Shown here: piece by piece, positions 12,395-25,438 of the stretch
Layout of the letters: each line of letters begins with the position of its first letter
Position numbering within the stretch: the stretch's first letter is position 1
DNA from: Microvelia longipes
Lineage: Eukaryota; Arthropoda; Insecta; Hemiptera; Veliidae
Direction: 5' to 3'
Assembly: GCA_018340805.1 (NCBI GenBank)
Contig: JACMZG010001908.1
Coordinates: 31,423,394 to 31,487,393, forward strand
Length of the DNA stretch: 64,000 nucleotides
Position numbers and translations under genes: made by a program
The notes under the pieces: generated by a model
Told to the model about the DNA's origin: nothing
The model's input: the letters and a program-made list of their open reading frames with translations, nothing else
Databases searched by the model: none

Positions 12395-14549
12395 GTATGT
12401 ATGTATGTATTGTTCGAAATTTTTGTTCCTAGACGCCGCAAAGAGGCTAAGAGAATGAAGGCTTTTTGTTTTATCAATTAAAGGGAGACACTTGTACTAA
12501 ATTTTATCTCAATTAAATTAATTTTAGATTTTTAACAATTTTTAAAGAAACACGTTCACGTAGATGAAAGTTGATCAAATGCTGATAATGAAATGAATAT
12601 TGCCACATTTGTTGATAAGTTTTATTTAGAAAATGGTTTATTTACCTAGAAGCCCTTAATACCTTTTACATTTCAACTTAGTTAGGCCGCTCAAAACCTA
12701 TGTCTATAAAAGTAACTAAAAATCTTAACGCCTGAACGTTAGTTTTTCTACATTTTAAAATTGTATCATCAGGATATAATTTCATCCAACATTTCTTTAG
12801 ACAAACATCTTTTCGGTCCGACTGAATCAATGAGATGAATGAAACGAAACACCAAATGTTTTATTTTTATATTGTCAAGTACGTGGTATTAAAGTAATTG
12901 AATCATGTACTGAAAATCGAGTTAGAAATCAATTTGCTAAATAACATGTAACAACATGACCTTGTATAACATATAGTCAACATTATAAACAGTTTACATA
13001 ACATATAGAGACCTCAGAATATATATTTAATAAGCAAATAAGCCGGGCTTCCCTATACTAGCAGGTATTCTTTTATATTTATTGTAACCGCAATTTATAC
13101 ATAGGTAAAATTTAATAACTAGAAAAAATTAAACCACTCAAAATACCAGGTTCATAGTATCATTACAAGTATACGAATTCTGCCGCAGAGGTCCGCAAGA
13201 CAGGCGAATTGTTTTTTTGAATGCGCGCTTTCTTTTTCAACGATCCATTTTCCAATTGATTTTTCGGTTATTTGATAGGACTACAACTTGTTTGTAAATT
13301 TTCCGGGATTTTGAAAAAAATGTTATCTCTTGGGTTCATATGCTCACTAAAAACATTTTGGGCAAGCATATAAAAGCTCAGTTTATGCTAACCTTGGAAT
13401 ATTTCAGCGCGTTTCCAATGTCCACATAAGCTCTTCGCTTAAAACGTCGCTTTAAGAAAAAGCAAAATTATAAACTGAAATGTCTCTCTTTTAAAATTAT
13501 CATTAGTAAATTTCATGAGTGCCGCTAACGATTTCTTTCCACTCTACGTAGGCAAATGAAAAAATGATAAAGGCGAGTTTCTCTTGCATATGAGCCCAAA
13601 CCAGAATTAAACCCATAGTTAGATCGACAGGGAAAATTAGACACTTAAAAAAGACATTCTTAAGAGGGAAAAATTCCATGAATCAACCCCCTGTGGAGCT
13701 TACAACGGAAAAATGTGGTCTACTTATGACAAAGGGAGGGGTTATCCCCACTCCTCGGTATAAACCCTACAAGGAGGCGGTGCCAGAACGCGGCTCGCTT
13801 TATCTACTCCCCAATCTCTAATCAGTACAAACACTAGATATCAGTGAGGAAGTATCACATGGTCGGACGGGGTCCTCACTCGGATTTATACGAACCGTTG
13901 AAATCACCTTTAGTTTATTATGATTTACAACCAGTTCATCATCAGTAAGATTAATATTCAATTTATTGAAATGCCAAATCAACTTATATGACTTTTATAT
14001 TTAGGCTAGATTAGTAAGAATGTCTTGAATTATATTTGAAATAGGGAAATTGCCAACACATAGTGATCAAATCTAAAAGACCTAAACCAAACTCCAAGCA
14101 TTTTTAGTGAAGAACCCCAGAATCATAAGCTAAATCTGAAGTTTAGGAATATTTTAGACAGACAAAAGGTGAAACAAACATTGTCTAAAAGAATATAGCT
14201 TATTTAGCTTTACAGTATAAATACTCTGCGATGATTACAGACACACACTCTCATAGTTGTATCTCTATACAACTAGGTAAACATCACTCTGAATGTCATA
14301 TGAACACCTGAAACGGGTAATTCAGGTGAAGTCTCAGTTTCGGATTTTTAGTATCAACACAATACTTTTCCTATATACCAACAATATAAAGGAGTATAGT
14401 AAAAAAATCAGTGTATAAGTATGTATGACACTACGTGTATGTGTGTATAAGTATGACACTACGTCTAATTTCACATTTCGCCTTTTAAAAGAGTCATATA
14501 GTTATAGAGTATCCGAATAAAGCTTATGTTATAGTCAGGTACCCCAATG
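12392..14549. other. Gene-free DNA
   Basis: No coding region recognised. A copy of dispersed repeat D (minus orientation) begins near 14240 and ends by about 14385, followed by a short duplicated 'tatgacactacgt' motif. Confidence 0.5.
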
Positions 14550-15255
14550 CAGTGGCGGCGATAACGCCGGAGCAGCCGGGGCGCCACCCCGGCAGTTTGG
14601 GGCATCAACGTCGACGGGGGGCATCATAAGGTTTCATCCCCCCCCCCCCTAAAGAAAAAGTATACTGGAAAACAATTTATAATATCCATAATCCACACTT
14701 AAGATATTTTACATAAAAACGAACAGTTAAGTATTTAATAACTCGTTGATAAATGAAACTAAAAAGAAAAGATTTGATACAATTAGTGTTGAAGAGAGTC
14801 AGAGAGTGTATAAGTGCAATAGGTTCGTGATAGATCGGGTCTGCTTCGGTCTGACCCCCTCTTTTAAAAGAAATAAATATTACGAGCAAGTATTTGCAAA
14901 ATAAAAACTGCGAGATGAAAATGGCAAAACAATTACTGCAATAAACTGCCTAAAAATGGAGAAAATCTGACAAGAAGGTGTTTCTAAATTTATTTGTAAG
15001 GCTAAAAAACTAGCTAGAGAGTGTCAGTGCGTGGATGATTTCGCCTTAGAAAGGGTAAGAAAGAAGAAAACCATGGCAGGCAAAAAGGCACCAGATGAGC
15101 CTATCCACAACCACGAAAAAAGGGCAAAAAAACGCCCCCGTGTACTCTCAAGAAAGTGTACTCTCAAAGAAGTGGGGGGTGGTTAAACTTTTTGAATAGG
15201 GGGCATCATTTTAGTTGTCGGCTCCGGCAGGGCATCATGCTTATCGCCGCCACTG
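14550..15255. mobile_element. Non-autonomous hAT-like element, 706 bp
   Basis: The element begins CAGTGGCGGCGATAA and ends with the exact complement TTATCGCCGCCACTG, giving 15-bp terminal inverted repeats of the hAT type. The flanking 8-mers ccccaatg (14542-14549) and ctccaatt (15256-15263) match at 6 of 8 positions, as expected of an old 8-bp target duplication. No transposase domain is visible inside. A run of about 12 C bases lies near 14638-14650. Confidence 0.75.
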
Positions 15256-15263
15256 CTCCAATT

Positions 15264-16310
15264 TACGTTAAAATGAATCTTAAAACTAAAGAAAAAGCCA
15301 CATTTATCTCGTTGTCATTCTTCTTTCCTCACCTACTATCTTAATGTATACGCTGCTTTTGTTCAACTCTAAAACTTTGTTCTCGCTACCGAGAACAAAT
15401 TGTCGTACTGGGCGAAAACCCAGTACTTTAGGCACATATTCTGTTGCATCTGAAGAAAATACCTGGCCAATATTGTTATGATAAACGGTACCGATCTACA
15501 AGTAGCTATATAATGATACTTTAAGTTAACTGCTGTAAATAAATAATAAAACGTGCTTTTCCAAGGCAATTTTTGACTAGTATTCATAAGTCACTAAATA
15601 AAAGCTATTTTACTTTACTAACAAATAAATTGACCATAAACTAAGGTGAATAGTCTAGGTCAAGACTAGAACTATAAATACTGGTACAATACATTTTATC
15701 AAATACTAAATTAAAGTATCAAAAAATTGTTCAATTTTATAGATTGCTGTCAAACTCAAGGAGCATAAAAGCTTAAAAGAAAAAAGTACAAATAAATGCT
15801 TGACAATTGTTGAAGTTAAATTATTGAAATAGATTACATAACTTTCGTATTTTCCACTAATTTCATAATAGTCAAAGTTGAAAACTTTATCTTATCATAT
15901 ACTTGACCACCTGAACTGGTTGCTGGCCTTCCTCCTTACCGATTGCCCTTGAAGTAAAAGCGAATTCTTAACATTATTCCTACACTTATACTATTTTTAA
16001 TAAATAGTTTCAATAAAAAAAAAATAATAGATAATCACTATTACTTTACAACTTATAACAGAAAAAACAGTATTAATTTATACAGGTTTTTATTAAGTTC
16101 ACTTAAATTGGCACTTAAGACCGGCACGCCTTCCGCGTTGTTCTATCGCCATTATGAAATGTAAGTAGAGCAACAGAAAAAATTTTACTCTGAACAAAAG
16201 CCAATCAATTTTTCACTCTGCATAATAAACTATAATAAATAACATCAGATCATAAATAATAAAAGTTTACGTATAAAATTATTATAGCATAATAGATTAT
16301 ATTATTTTAT

Positions 16311-16311
<1 letters not shown>
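15264..16311. other. Gene-free AT-rich DNA
   Basis: Nothing recognisable on either strand; no conserved motif and no repeat of the listed families. Confidence 0.5.
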
Positions 16312-16395
<84 letters not shown>

Positions 16396-16396
16396 A
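16312..16396. repeat. TA microsatellite
   Basis: Long (TA)n array ending in ATTATATAAAA about 50 bp before the 47-bp inverted-arm element. Confidence 0.95.
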
Positions 16397-16443
16397 AATT
16401 TAAAAACAGTAAATTTTACTGAAAGGAGTAATTTAGGATATAC

Positions 16444-16660
16444 TGAAAATTTAGGTCTTCCGGTGGTGACCGCGTTAATGTAGATGAAGAATCCGACGTT
16501 TCGCTTCCACTGTGGGAGGCATCTTCAAGGATATAGGACATTATGGATTGGACACAATGCTCTACAAAACTGAACAGTTCATCTTCATCTACATTAACGC
16601 GGTCACCACCGGAAGACCTAAATTTTCATGACAATAACCGCGCAAGCTTACGCAGTTTAC
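16444..16660. mobile_element. Inverted-arm element with hammerhead-like core
   Basis: Positions 16444-16490 and 16582-16628 are perfect 47-bp inverted repeats (arm begins TGAAAATTTAGGTC and contains GGTGGTGACCGCG). The 10-mer TAGGATATAC occurs at both 16434-16443 and 16661-16670, so the insertion probably spans 16444-16660 with a 10-bp target duplication. Between the arms, read on the minus strand, lie TTGAAGA, a GCCTCC/GGAAGC stem, CGAAAC and GTC, flanked by ATCC and GGAT. This resembles a minimal hammerhead ribozyme of the kind described in Penelope-like retroelements. No open reading frame is present. Confidence 0.7.
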
Positions 16661-17699
16661 TAGGATATACTTTTGGCATTAATGCGTATATGCAAAGATA
16701 AAAAAAAATTATATAGAAAACCTTCCTAAAAATGTTCAATACATAATACTAAAAGTTCCTGTTCAATTTTTAATAAGTGAAGTTGCTTTGTCAGAAAATG
16801 TGTTTTTTTTTACGGAATAAAAATGTTAAAGCTAGTCCGAAATTCAATGAAAAAATTAAGTTTCAGTTTTTTCACTGAACTTCAAACGGGACTAAAACAA
16901 CTTCTTTTTTATTGCTTGCCACATTTGTTTTTGATTACTGTATTTTTCGTTCAAATTATGAAATTATTGCCAGAAATTTTAGTAAATAGTCATTATTTTA
17001 TTAATGATCTCCACTACTTTTGTAAGATACCACAAAGGCAATTGTTAATGTTTGTATATTGCTGTTCAAATTAAGTACCTATATTACAAATTTTCAGATA
17101 GGACTAGTGAATCCGATTTTATTCTATACGGCGTTATGATCTCTACAACCAGACCTCTATTATTCCTTTTTACTTTTCCCCATTTATTATCGTAGGTACA
17201 TAGGAAAAGTATTGTGTTCATCCTGAGAATCTGAAATTGAGATTTCATCATAGTTGTCCGTTTCAGGCACTTTCAAGACGTTTTATCACGTGAGTGCTTT
17301 TCATCATGCAGTATATGTGTATATGTGTCACGAATATATTCGTGCTTTATTTAGTTAAAGTCACACAGCTATGAAGTCCGCTGTGTTTATGATGGAAAGT
17401 TAAAGTATAGCGCAAGTATCATACTTATTAACCTAAAATTCGGTTAAATAAATTCTAAGTTTGAGCGAAGCGAAACCGAAATAATACCACCTTTAGCTTT
17501 AGGTAGTCATGATATTTTAAGGACGAGCAAAGTCTGAAGTTATAAGACTAATGACAAGCTATAACAGTAGTACTATAATAATTAAAATGATTTAGCACAT
17601 TTTCTTTGAATAGTTCATAAAAAATTGAGTTAAAAGTCAACAGGTAAGACTTTCACGCATAAACTACAAATAAATAAAAACTTTCTGTAAAGCAAAAAA

Positions 17700-17880
17700 A
17701 ATCAAGAATTCCAAAGGAAATTTACCCAGCTTGTGGACCCTGTGTCAGAATTATCGTATAGTTATAAATTTAAGTATTGTGTAAATAAACACCAAAACTT
17801 ATCATTGGAACCAGGATTCAAACTTTGAAGTGATCAGATCGTGAACGGACTAGTTCATTCGACGCAGCGCCATAGAAAAC
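17700..17880 (-). mobile_element. SINE family C fragment
   Basis: On the minus strand a degraded tRNA-like head (GGCGCTGCGTCGAATG) precedes a B box GTTTGAATCCTGG. The body ends in the ATAATTCTG...GGTCC...AATTTCCTTTGGAAT tail typical of the family. The sequence is diverged, so the copy is old. Confidence 0.5.
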
Positions 17881-17945
17881 GATACCCCACTTAAACCCTA
17901 TTCCTTAATTCTTTTAGTAACAAGATACATGAATAATATACATAC

Positions 17946-17948
<3 letters not shown>

Positions 17949-18016
<68 letters not shown>
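17949..18016. repeat. TA microsatellite
   Basis: Nearly uninterrupted (TA)n array. Confidence 0.95.
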
Positions 18017-18020
<4 letters not shown>

Positions 18021-18828
18021 TTTACGAAAACTGTTTATATATTCATATAAACTTTTACGAAATTTATTTTTCATGGTTATAGGCACCTCTAGTGGAAAAA
18101 GAAAGGAAATTCATAGAGTTCACAGTAAAAATTGTTGACTTGGTATATTGAAGTTTTTCTACCTCCTAAAGAAAGTACTTCCTTAAGATTTACCATATAC
18201 ACAAGCCAAGTAATGTATTTTTATAAATGGCACCAGGTTCATCATAACCATATATAATTTTAAGTTTCAAAATTAGATAACTTTATCGTTGCAGCACATT
18301 TTAGGTTCTGATCCGATCCACAAGTGACCTTTTAAGACATAATTTTTTTACCTTCATGCATGAAATAAAAGGATAAAACTCGGTTTTCAATACATACTTA
18401 AACTCAAACACCCAGCCTTCAGATGTTGAGCGTGCCACGCTATTTCGGTTACAAATATAAAATACCGCATAACAAAATATTTCCGCCTTGCTGCAGTTTA
18501 TCTCTTTTTTATCGAGATCAATACACCAAGCCATAAAAGATCAATATACAGTTAAAGATAAAGGCAAAAATCAACAAATACATGCATAAGCACATTTTTA
18601 TTTGAAAAATTACCACGTGTACTATCATCCATATACACCATAAAACTCACGAGAATCCAAATAAACTTTATTTATTCAAGAACTTACAAAATAAAACAAT
18701 CTGAGTAAGCAAGAGCGAAGATTTATTCCATAAAAATAAAAAAAATTTAGTTACATAGAGACGTTTAGAAACAAAACTCTTGTGTATATATACATGTATA
18801 TGTTATATATACATGTGTATATGTAATA

Positions 18829-18879
<51 letters not shown>
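18829..18879. repeat. TA microsatellite
   Basis: (TA)n array preceded by a short imperfect duplication of a TATACATGTATATG-like motif. Confidence 0.95.
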
Positions 18880-18883
<4 letters not shown>

Positions 18884-20034
18884 TTAACTAGAGTTTCTCC
18901 CTTTTAAAAATTCAACCTCCATCATTCATTCAACCGGTTATGGATGGGAGATCCATAACCCCAACCTATTAAGCTTTCGCTAAAAACCAAATAAATGCAA
19001 GCTTATTGAAAAGAACTTATTTAGAATTCTAAAACAATTCGATTTCTCCACTAAAGAAAAAACTATATATAGAATTTCTTAAATAAGCCATTAATTTAAA
19101 GGTAGCAAAATAACAGCTAGACAGAACTCAGTATTGTATAAGCGTCAGTCCGTCGCGTGCAGAAGACTTACGTCTTGAATTAATATTGTTTTGGTTTCAA
19201 GTGAGAACCAAACTAACGAATAATAAGTGAGGATTGGGTTGAAACTACTTAGCAAGGGAAATTGTATAAATTTACATTTTAACGGGTGTCAGAATTTTAA
19301 ATTTAAAATTACCAAATTTAATTTTATACATGCAAGAGATCGTAACGTAATATTGTTGCTTCATTCAAACTACAACTAAATTTATGGCGTTTTTAATTTA
19401 AAAATATGATGGCGTTTTATTGGATATAGGAAATATACTACAATAAAGGAACATCTTGTGCTTTGAATTTTAAATTAACAATTTAAATTGAATTTTTCGC
19501 ACTATTCTCTTTCACAGTTTTTTACTCCCCAGTTTATAAACACAATAAACCTGGTCAAATTCGTCTATAAGAAGTTGATTCTTTATTCATTTTATTCTTC
19601 CTTAGGAACAAATGTCAGAACCTGATTAGAGAAACATTATACACAGATCTTTGTGTCCTTTAGAAGAGAAAATATATCTAACCTTCAATTAAATATGCCA
19701 AAAACCTAAAGTACAACCAGTATAAAATAATAATGCATCAAAAAGAAATTGACGCACAGTTATGGAAATTATTTGCAGCAATGAACTGATAAATGCATTA
19801 TTTACAACTTTAAATAAACTACTTCTTCTATTTGTTGGAGGCAAACAGACGACATAGGAACTTGTAAAGGATAGAATAGGAGACATTTTATTTAATTATT
19901 ATTTTAATTATTATTGATTAAATAAATGGATAATTATTAATTATCCCTTAATAATTATATTATGGGATAATTATTATAATTATAAAAATTATATTATATC
20001 ATGCTCAAAGTAAATTAAACATTGGGCCGTAACC

Positions 20035-20090
20035 AAACGGCGTTAAAGCGGCGTTAACGTTAAAACGGCGTTAAAGGCATTTTGCTATCA
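20035..20090 (+). repeat. Short CGGCGTTAA tandem cluster
   Basis: Three or four imperfect copies of a 10-18 bp unit with the core CGGCGTTAA, partly self-complementary through AACGTT. Function unknown; likely a remnant of a dispersed repeat. Confidence 0.45.
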
Positions 20091-21149
20091 AAATGGAGTT
20101 TAGTGAACATTTATGCCTATGATCGTAGAGTTTTTTTATAGATCAATTACTTACTGAACATTGTGATTAGGCATCAAAAGTTTATACATCTAGGAAATGT
20201 ACAATATTTTTCATCATCTCAGATCGTTTATCCTCATTCTGGTTTTACCATGTTTATCGTACAAGTAGTTCTGCTATAGCCTCTTATTTTCATCACATAG
20301 ATCTTCCTACATAACATGTTCTTTTCCATTTTTCTCGGATTTTCATTTCCTCTAAAATTAATATTGATTCCAAGTATATAAAAGGTATTTCAGTATTTAT
20401 TTATTTATATCATTTGATACTACCAAGTTTTACACAACATGAATACTCGACACAATCTCTCATACTATTATATTGTGTCATTTATCTATAACATTTATAA
20501 TATTTAAAACGGTACAAAAACAATAGAAAATTTTAGAGTATAATATATAGTTAAAAAGTAGCAGAAAAAACAACAATAAATATGTAAAAATCGATCCTCC
20601 CACTCTCTCCTCAACTTCCCTCATCCGAACAACCTCATTAGCGTCATTTTCATGATGAAAATTTGCTAATAATATTAATGATATAGAAAAATTAACAAAC
20701 ATTAGAATTAATAATGAGGTAAAAAACTTTAAAAAAAACTTAGAAACTCCGTTTTAAGTCTTAGGCCAAATATGGTAACTGAATCTTTTCTTAAAGCCAG
20801 AATTTTTTAGAGTAAAAGTATACATGTTTGCACAAATTATTGCACAGTCTTTGAATCCTTTAAACACAGCGGAGTTTAATCAAAAAATTAGAACTATGGT
20901 GACCACTTTCAAACATTCTAGAGAGCCGTGTATTCAGCGGGGAATTAAAAAAAATAAAACATGCTAGTAATTCTGGAGAATTAATTGAACCATTAATGAA
21001 TTTTTGCCCAATACAAACATTTAAATATTTCCAGTATGTTCTCATAAAGATATTAAACAGTATGTTTGCATAAATTACTCATCATATCATTGATCCTGTG
21101 GTACTATATAATGTAAAACTATAATTTCAATTTATTCTATGTTGGCAGG

Positions 21150-21265
21150 ATGGGAGCATGTGAGGAGATGGCTGACTCAACAGTCCAAGGAGGAATGGTA
21201 TCTCAACCCTCCTCTGGACAGAATAAGAAAAGAAAGAATAATCATGCGTCGTCATCTTCTTTCCA
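21150..21265 (+). CDS. cyc: cyc coding exon 1
   Basis: It encodes the N terminus (residues 1-39), with the NKKRK basic patch and a serine-rich end. An AG acceptor sits at 21147-21148, so a 5' non-coding exon lies upstream. Donor GTATGT at 21266. A second in-frame ATG (residue 7, followed by Ala-Asp as in vertebrate BMAL1) is an alternative start. Confidence 0.8.
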
Positions 21266-24200
21266 GTATGTTTCTTATTAAAACAATATATTTTCTCAAA
21301 TATTATATTTTTTTCTAAGTTGAAGACGTCGTTTATGTTTTCAACGTAAAAAACGCAAGTTCATTCGAAGAGTAATGCATCTTTCACTATTTATATATCT
21401 TAGTGTCAAGTAGTCTCGATGTAGTTGAACATTTATGAACAGATAAAAATTCTGAAATACTTCTTCCTTGCTCTGTTTCCTTAAACCTATATAGCCACAG
21501 AAATTAACGATTAGAGCCTTGTTAACTAACAGCATAGTAATTGATTCTTCAATAGCTTGTCCAACACACGCCTAAAGAAAAGAATATGAACTGTGAATAG
21601 AGCAGAAATGACGTTTACCATCAATCGAGAGAAAAAACAAGGTTTACAGCCAGCCTGGATTTCAGTTCGCAAAGTGTTGTTCAATAGCCTGGTCCAGTCA
21701 CTGAGAGTTGTGAGAGGGAGGGAATTAACTCTATTATAGTATTCCTGAAAATATAGTGCAAGAAGTTAGGACATAAGTTAAATTAGATTTGTTACCTAAA
21801 AAGTTTAAAGAAAGGTACGAAATGATATATGCTAAATTTAAAACTTGGTGACATGACAAAGATGGCAAGGAAATTAATTATATATATTGATATCAACAAA
21901 TAATTAACTTGTTGATTTTCTCCCTTTTGAATGTAAATTCTTATACGCTCCGAAAGAGCACAACATTTACAACTCCCGCAGAGCGATAATTAATTTTCTC
22001 GGCTTCGCCTCATATTCTCTTCAAAGGAGTTGGCTCAAATTTTCCTATAGGCGCAGCCATTTTACCCTTGTAAATGTAAACAAACTATTTACGGTACTCA
22101 AAATAGTACAACTAGACCTGAAGGTTGATTATTGTTACGAATTTCAACTTATTATGAATACAGCGGAGCATGAATTATCCGGGACACAGACACACGTCCA
22201 CAAAGACAGCTGGTAAATCCACTCAATATCTTAGGATGTCTAAAATTGCTTGAAACAGATATTATTCTAGTGAAAGCATTCAGAGTTTCTGTATAAACAC
22301 AATACTTTTCCTATTAACCTTTAGTGTAATACCTCACATATTTATTTAGCAATAAATCCAACTATAACTAATGAGCGTTACATTCATAAAAATAAAATAA
22401 AGAAATATGAAGTTTTCCTTACCTAGTAAAATGTATCATCCAAAAGAAGCCAGTCAAAGCTTTTCTTAAAAGTGATGTAAGAGCTGAATATCAAAGTAAG
22501 AAATGGCTTCTGAAGTCCCTACTTTTCAAAAACATCAAAAAACACCACTGAAGGGGTTTATTGGGTAAACCCTACAAATAATTAACATTAATTAAAGTTC
22601 CTTAAAACTTCAACGCTTTTTAAGTAAAAAACAATACTCAAGAACAAATACGAAAGAAACCTTGTATTAAAACTCTTCTTGAAGTTTACAAGGATTGAAA
22701 AACTTAAGAAAACTCAACATTTTATAAAGGGAATGTTTTCTTAACAAGTAAGTGTATTTCTCTAACTTGTATATTCCTAAACCTTTCTTGAAGTAAACAA
22801 AGTACAAAAGAACGAATTTCGTAATTATTTATTTTCCATTTAAAAATGACAGATATATAAGGGTTTTTTTAGCGAATTTTCATTAGAAAATGACGCTTAA
22901 AACTTAAAATAGATTTAAAAAAATACAGCCGATTGACAAAATAAAATAATACAAGATTTGAGTTTTAATCGTGTTTTAATATACAATAACATTTTATTTA
23001 CAATTATCAAATTGGCAGATAAAGAATTGAATGTCATTGAATGTTTTATTCAGAAATAAAATTATATTACCTCATATCAGTAAATGTTTGGTAATAACCT
23101 TAGAATAATACTATATATAGAAGGAGCACAGGACCGTAAACACAATGTAATTCCACTGATAACACGAAAGCCGGTTGACTGGTGCAACTAAGTAATGCTG
23201 CCAACCTGACAACAAAACATTATTTTAAATATTTGTCATAAATATCTATTAATGAAGAAAGATCGTAAAGAACAAATATAATAACTTAAAACACCTGCTG
23301 AGTATTTAATAAAACTGGTCTTTGATGGCAAAAGGGCGGCGGAATACAAGAATCTACATTTAGTTGACGAGGACTACTTTTTATATATAATTTTAATAAA
23401 TACGTTAAACTACAATTTAAAATGCTTAAAATATTGTAATGTACCGATATTTATATTAGTATTTTATGAATAATCAATCATTAATTAATAATAGAACATA
23501 ATAATTCAGCAACCGGAAGTATTGCCAACTTTTTTTTAGAAAATTGTATATTGTTAGGGTGGCAGCATTACTTAGTTGCACCAGTGAACCGCCTTTCGTG
23601 TTATCAGTAGTGCTCCTTCTATATAAAGTATTATTCTAAGGTAATAACTGTCATTTCGAATAACTTTTTTATTTTTGTTATCAGCATAATTATAAATTCA
23701 TTTTTATAAAAACAATATTTGAGCTCGAAAATTTGAATAAATGTATGTATACATGTTAAAAATAGATATAAAACTTTTCAAATACGTTATTTTATTTTAC
23801 ACATCAATCTTACTAGACCAGGCCCGTAGCTGGGAGGCTTAATTAATACAAAATCGTATAATTGTTTACAGTAAATATTCATAATGTATACAATAAATCG
23901 CGATATTTGTACGAAAACTATTTATTTGTAAATAACGATCAATATTTCTTATTTCAAACAAGATAAAAATGGACGAATCAAATACAACAAAAAGAATCTC
24001 AATAAATAATGCATTTACTACCACTTTTTTACTTACAACAGAAAAATTAGATGCTTAATATTGCCGTGTATCAATTATCAATAATAATAACTTTCTGCTT
24101 ATGGATTTATCTAAAACATTTTGGTTTGTTCAGAAAGCGTATGAATTAATAAGTTAATTTACTGTTTGCTGATTTTGAAATAATAATGATTATCTTGTGG

Positions 24201-25398
24201 ACCCAAAGGGGTTCGGCGACCACACTTTGCGTAACTCTGTACAAGACCATTAGGGAAAACCTTTATGGAAGACACAAACCCTATTGAAAACCAGGTTTTG
24301 TGACGTCATTAAGTTTTCCTCTCTGAATACAACACTACTTTTTCCCCTACCATGTTTACTTGTTGGAATAGGCGGTCGCTGGGTCAGCAATTTTCAAAAG
24401 ATCGGTGAAATTCAAGGCCTTATTTTTCGCCGCGAAAGGGCGCGGAATCGAATGAAACTGGCCTGAAGTTGTTATGACCACTTTAAGTGACCAAAATTTC
24501 GAAAACCCGGAAAAGCTTAAATACGGCCGGTAAACAACATATTTTAAGTAGGAAGTCATTTTCGATATTTTTGGAGCCTGTGAGTTAAATAAAAATGGTC
24601 CGGTCGAGACGATATTAGCACTAAAAGTACGTAATGCCAGAATACCTTGGCTCGAATCCTGGATAGGACAATAATGTTTTATTAACATTTATAACTACAA
24701 AATAATTCTGGGGCTGTGGTACGCATGCCGGAAGAATTTCCTTTGGAATGCTTGTTTTTGTGCTAAACAATCAATTCATTGCTAAGGTTACGGTTTATGC
24801 GTTATAAGTTGAGCAGCTACGCAATTATTAAATCCAACTCGTTACAATTTTTTTCGAATTTATAACCCCTAAAGATAAACACTAACTGAGCTTCAAAATT
24901 GTGTGAAAAATGGTGTGTACAGTTTTGTACAACTAATAGTATAACTATGCTCATTTTCTTTCTAGAGATCTATTCTCAAATGGTAATAGGGGGTCAGTGA
25001 CAGGAAATAAAATTTGAGTACTTAAAGCTCGGGATCTTATCGATATACCTCGAATAAATTAAAACTTGGAATGCTTATGGGTATGAGTGGTAACTTTTTA
25101 AGTCTCAGCGGGATCGGTTCCAAAATAATAGAGATTTAGTGTAACTTAAAATGTTAGGGGCTCGTTGCTCTAATTGATGAATTTTGATTAAACATTACAC
25201 TTATACAACTGATAGGTCAGAATGAACACATTTTATGCCTCATCAAGATCCGTTCTAAAATAATAAAAGGGGTTAGCGTAAAAAATGATCAGTGGTAACA
25301 GATTAAATCTAATCGATGGATCTTGACTTATCTATTTCCTTTATTATTTTAATGCTATTTATTTTGTATATATATATATATTATATTATATATATATA

Positions 25399-25438
<40 letters not shown>

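Larger units (their letters stand above)
16671..21148. other. Gene-free DNA upstream of the clock gene
   Basis: No exon recognised, although 5' non-coding exons and the promoter of the downstream cycle gene may lie here or further left. It holds repeat D (17180-17330), a SINE family C fragment, two TA arrays and, at 20035-20090, a short run of CGGCGTTAA-type repeats. The frame near 16823-17074 has no family resemblance. Confidence 0.5.

Noticed and set aside
17287..18620. CACGTG E-boxes upstream of cyc as clock feedback sites
   Set aside because: Only two or three occur, about what chance predicts in 64 kb at this composition, and they are kilobases from the first coding exon in repeat DNA.
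12148..24239. The inverted hAT-like ends at 12148 and 24239 as one 12-kb transposon that captured cyc exon 1
   Set aside because: The span holds many unrelated insertions and no transposase, and no matching 8-bp flanks were seen; two separate element ends are simpler.
24356..24688. 110-codon minus-strand frame
   Set aside because: It lies within a SINE copy antisense to it and has no family resemblance.
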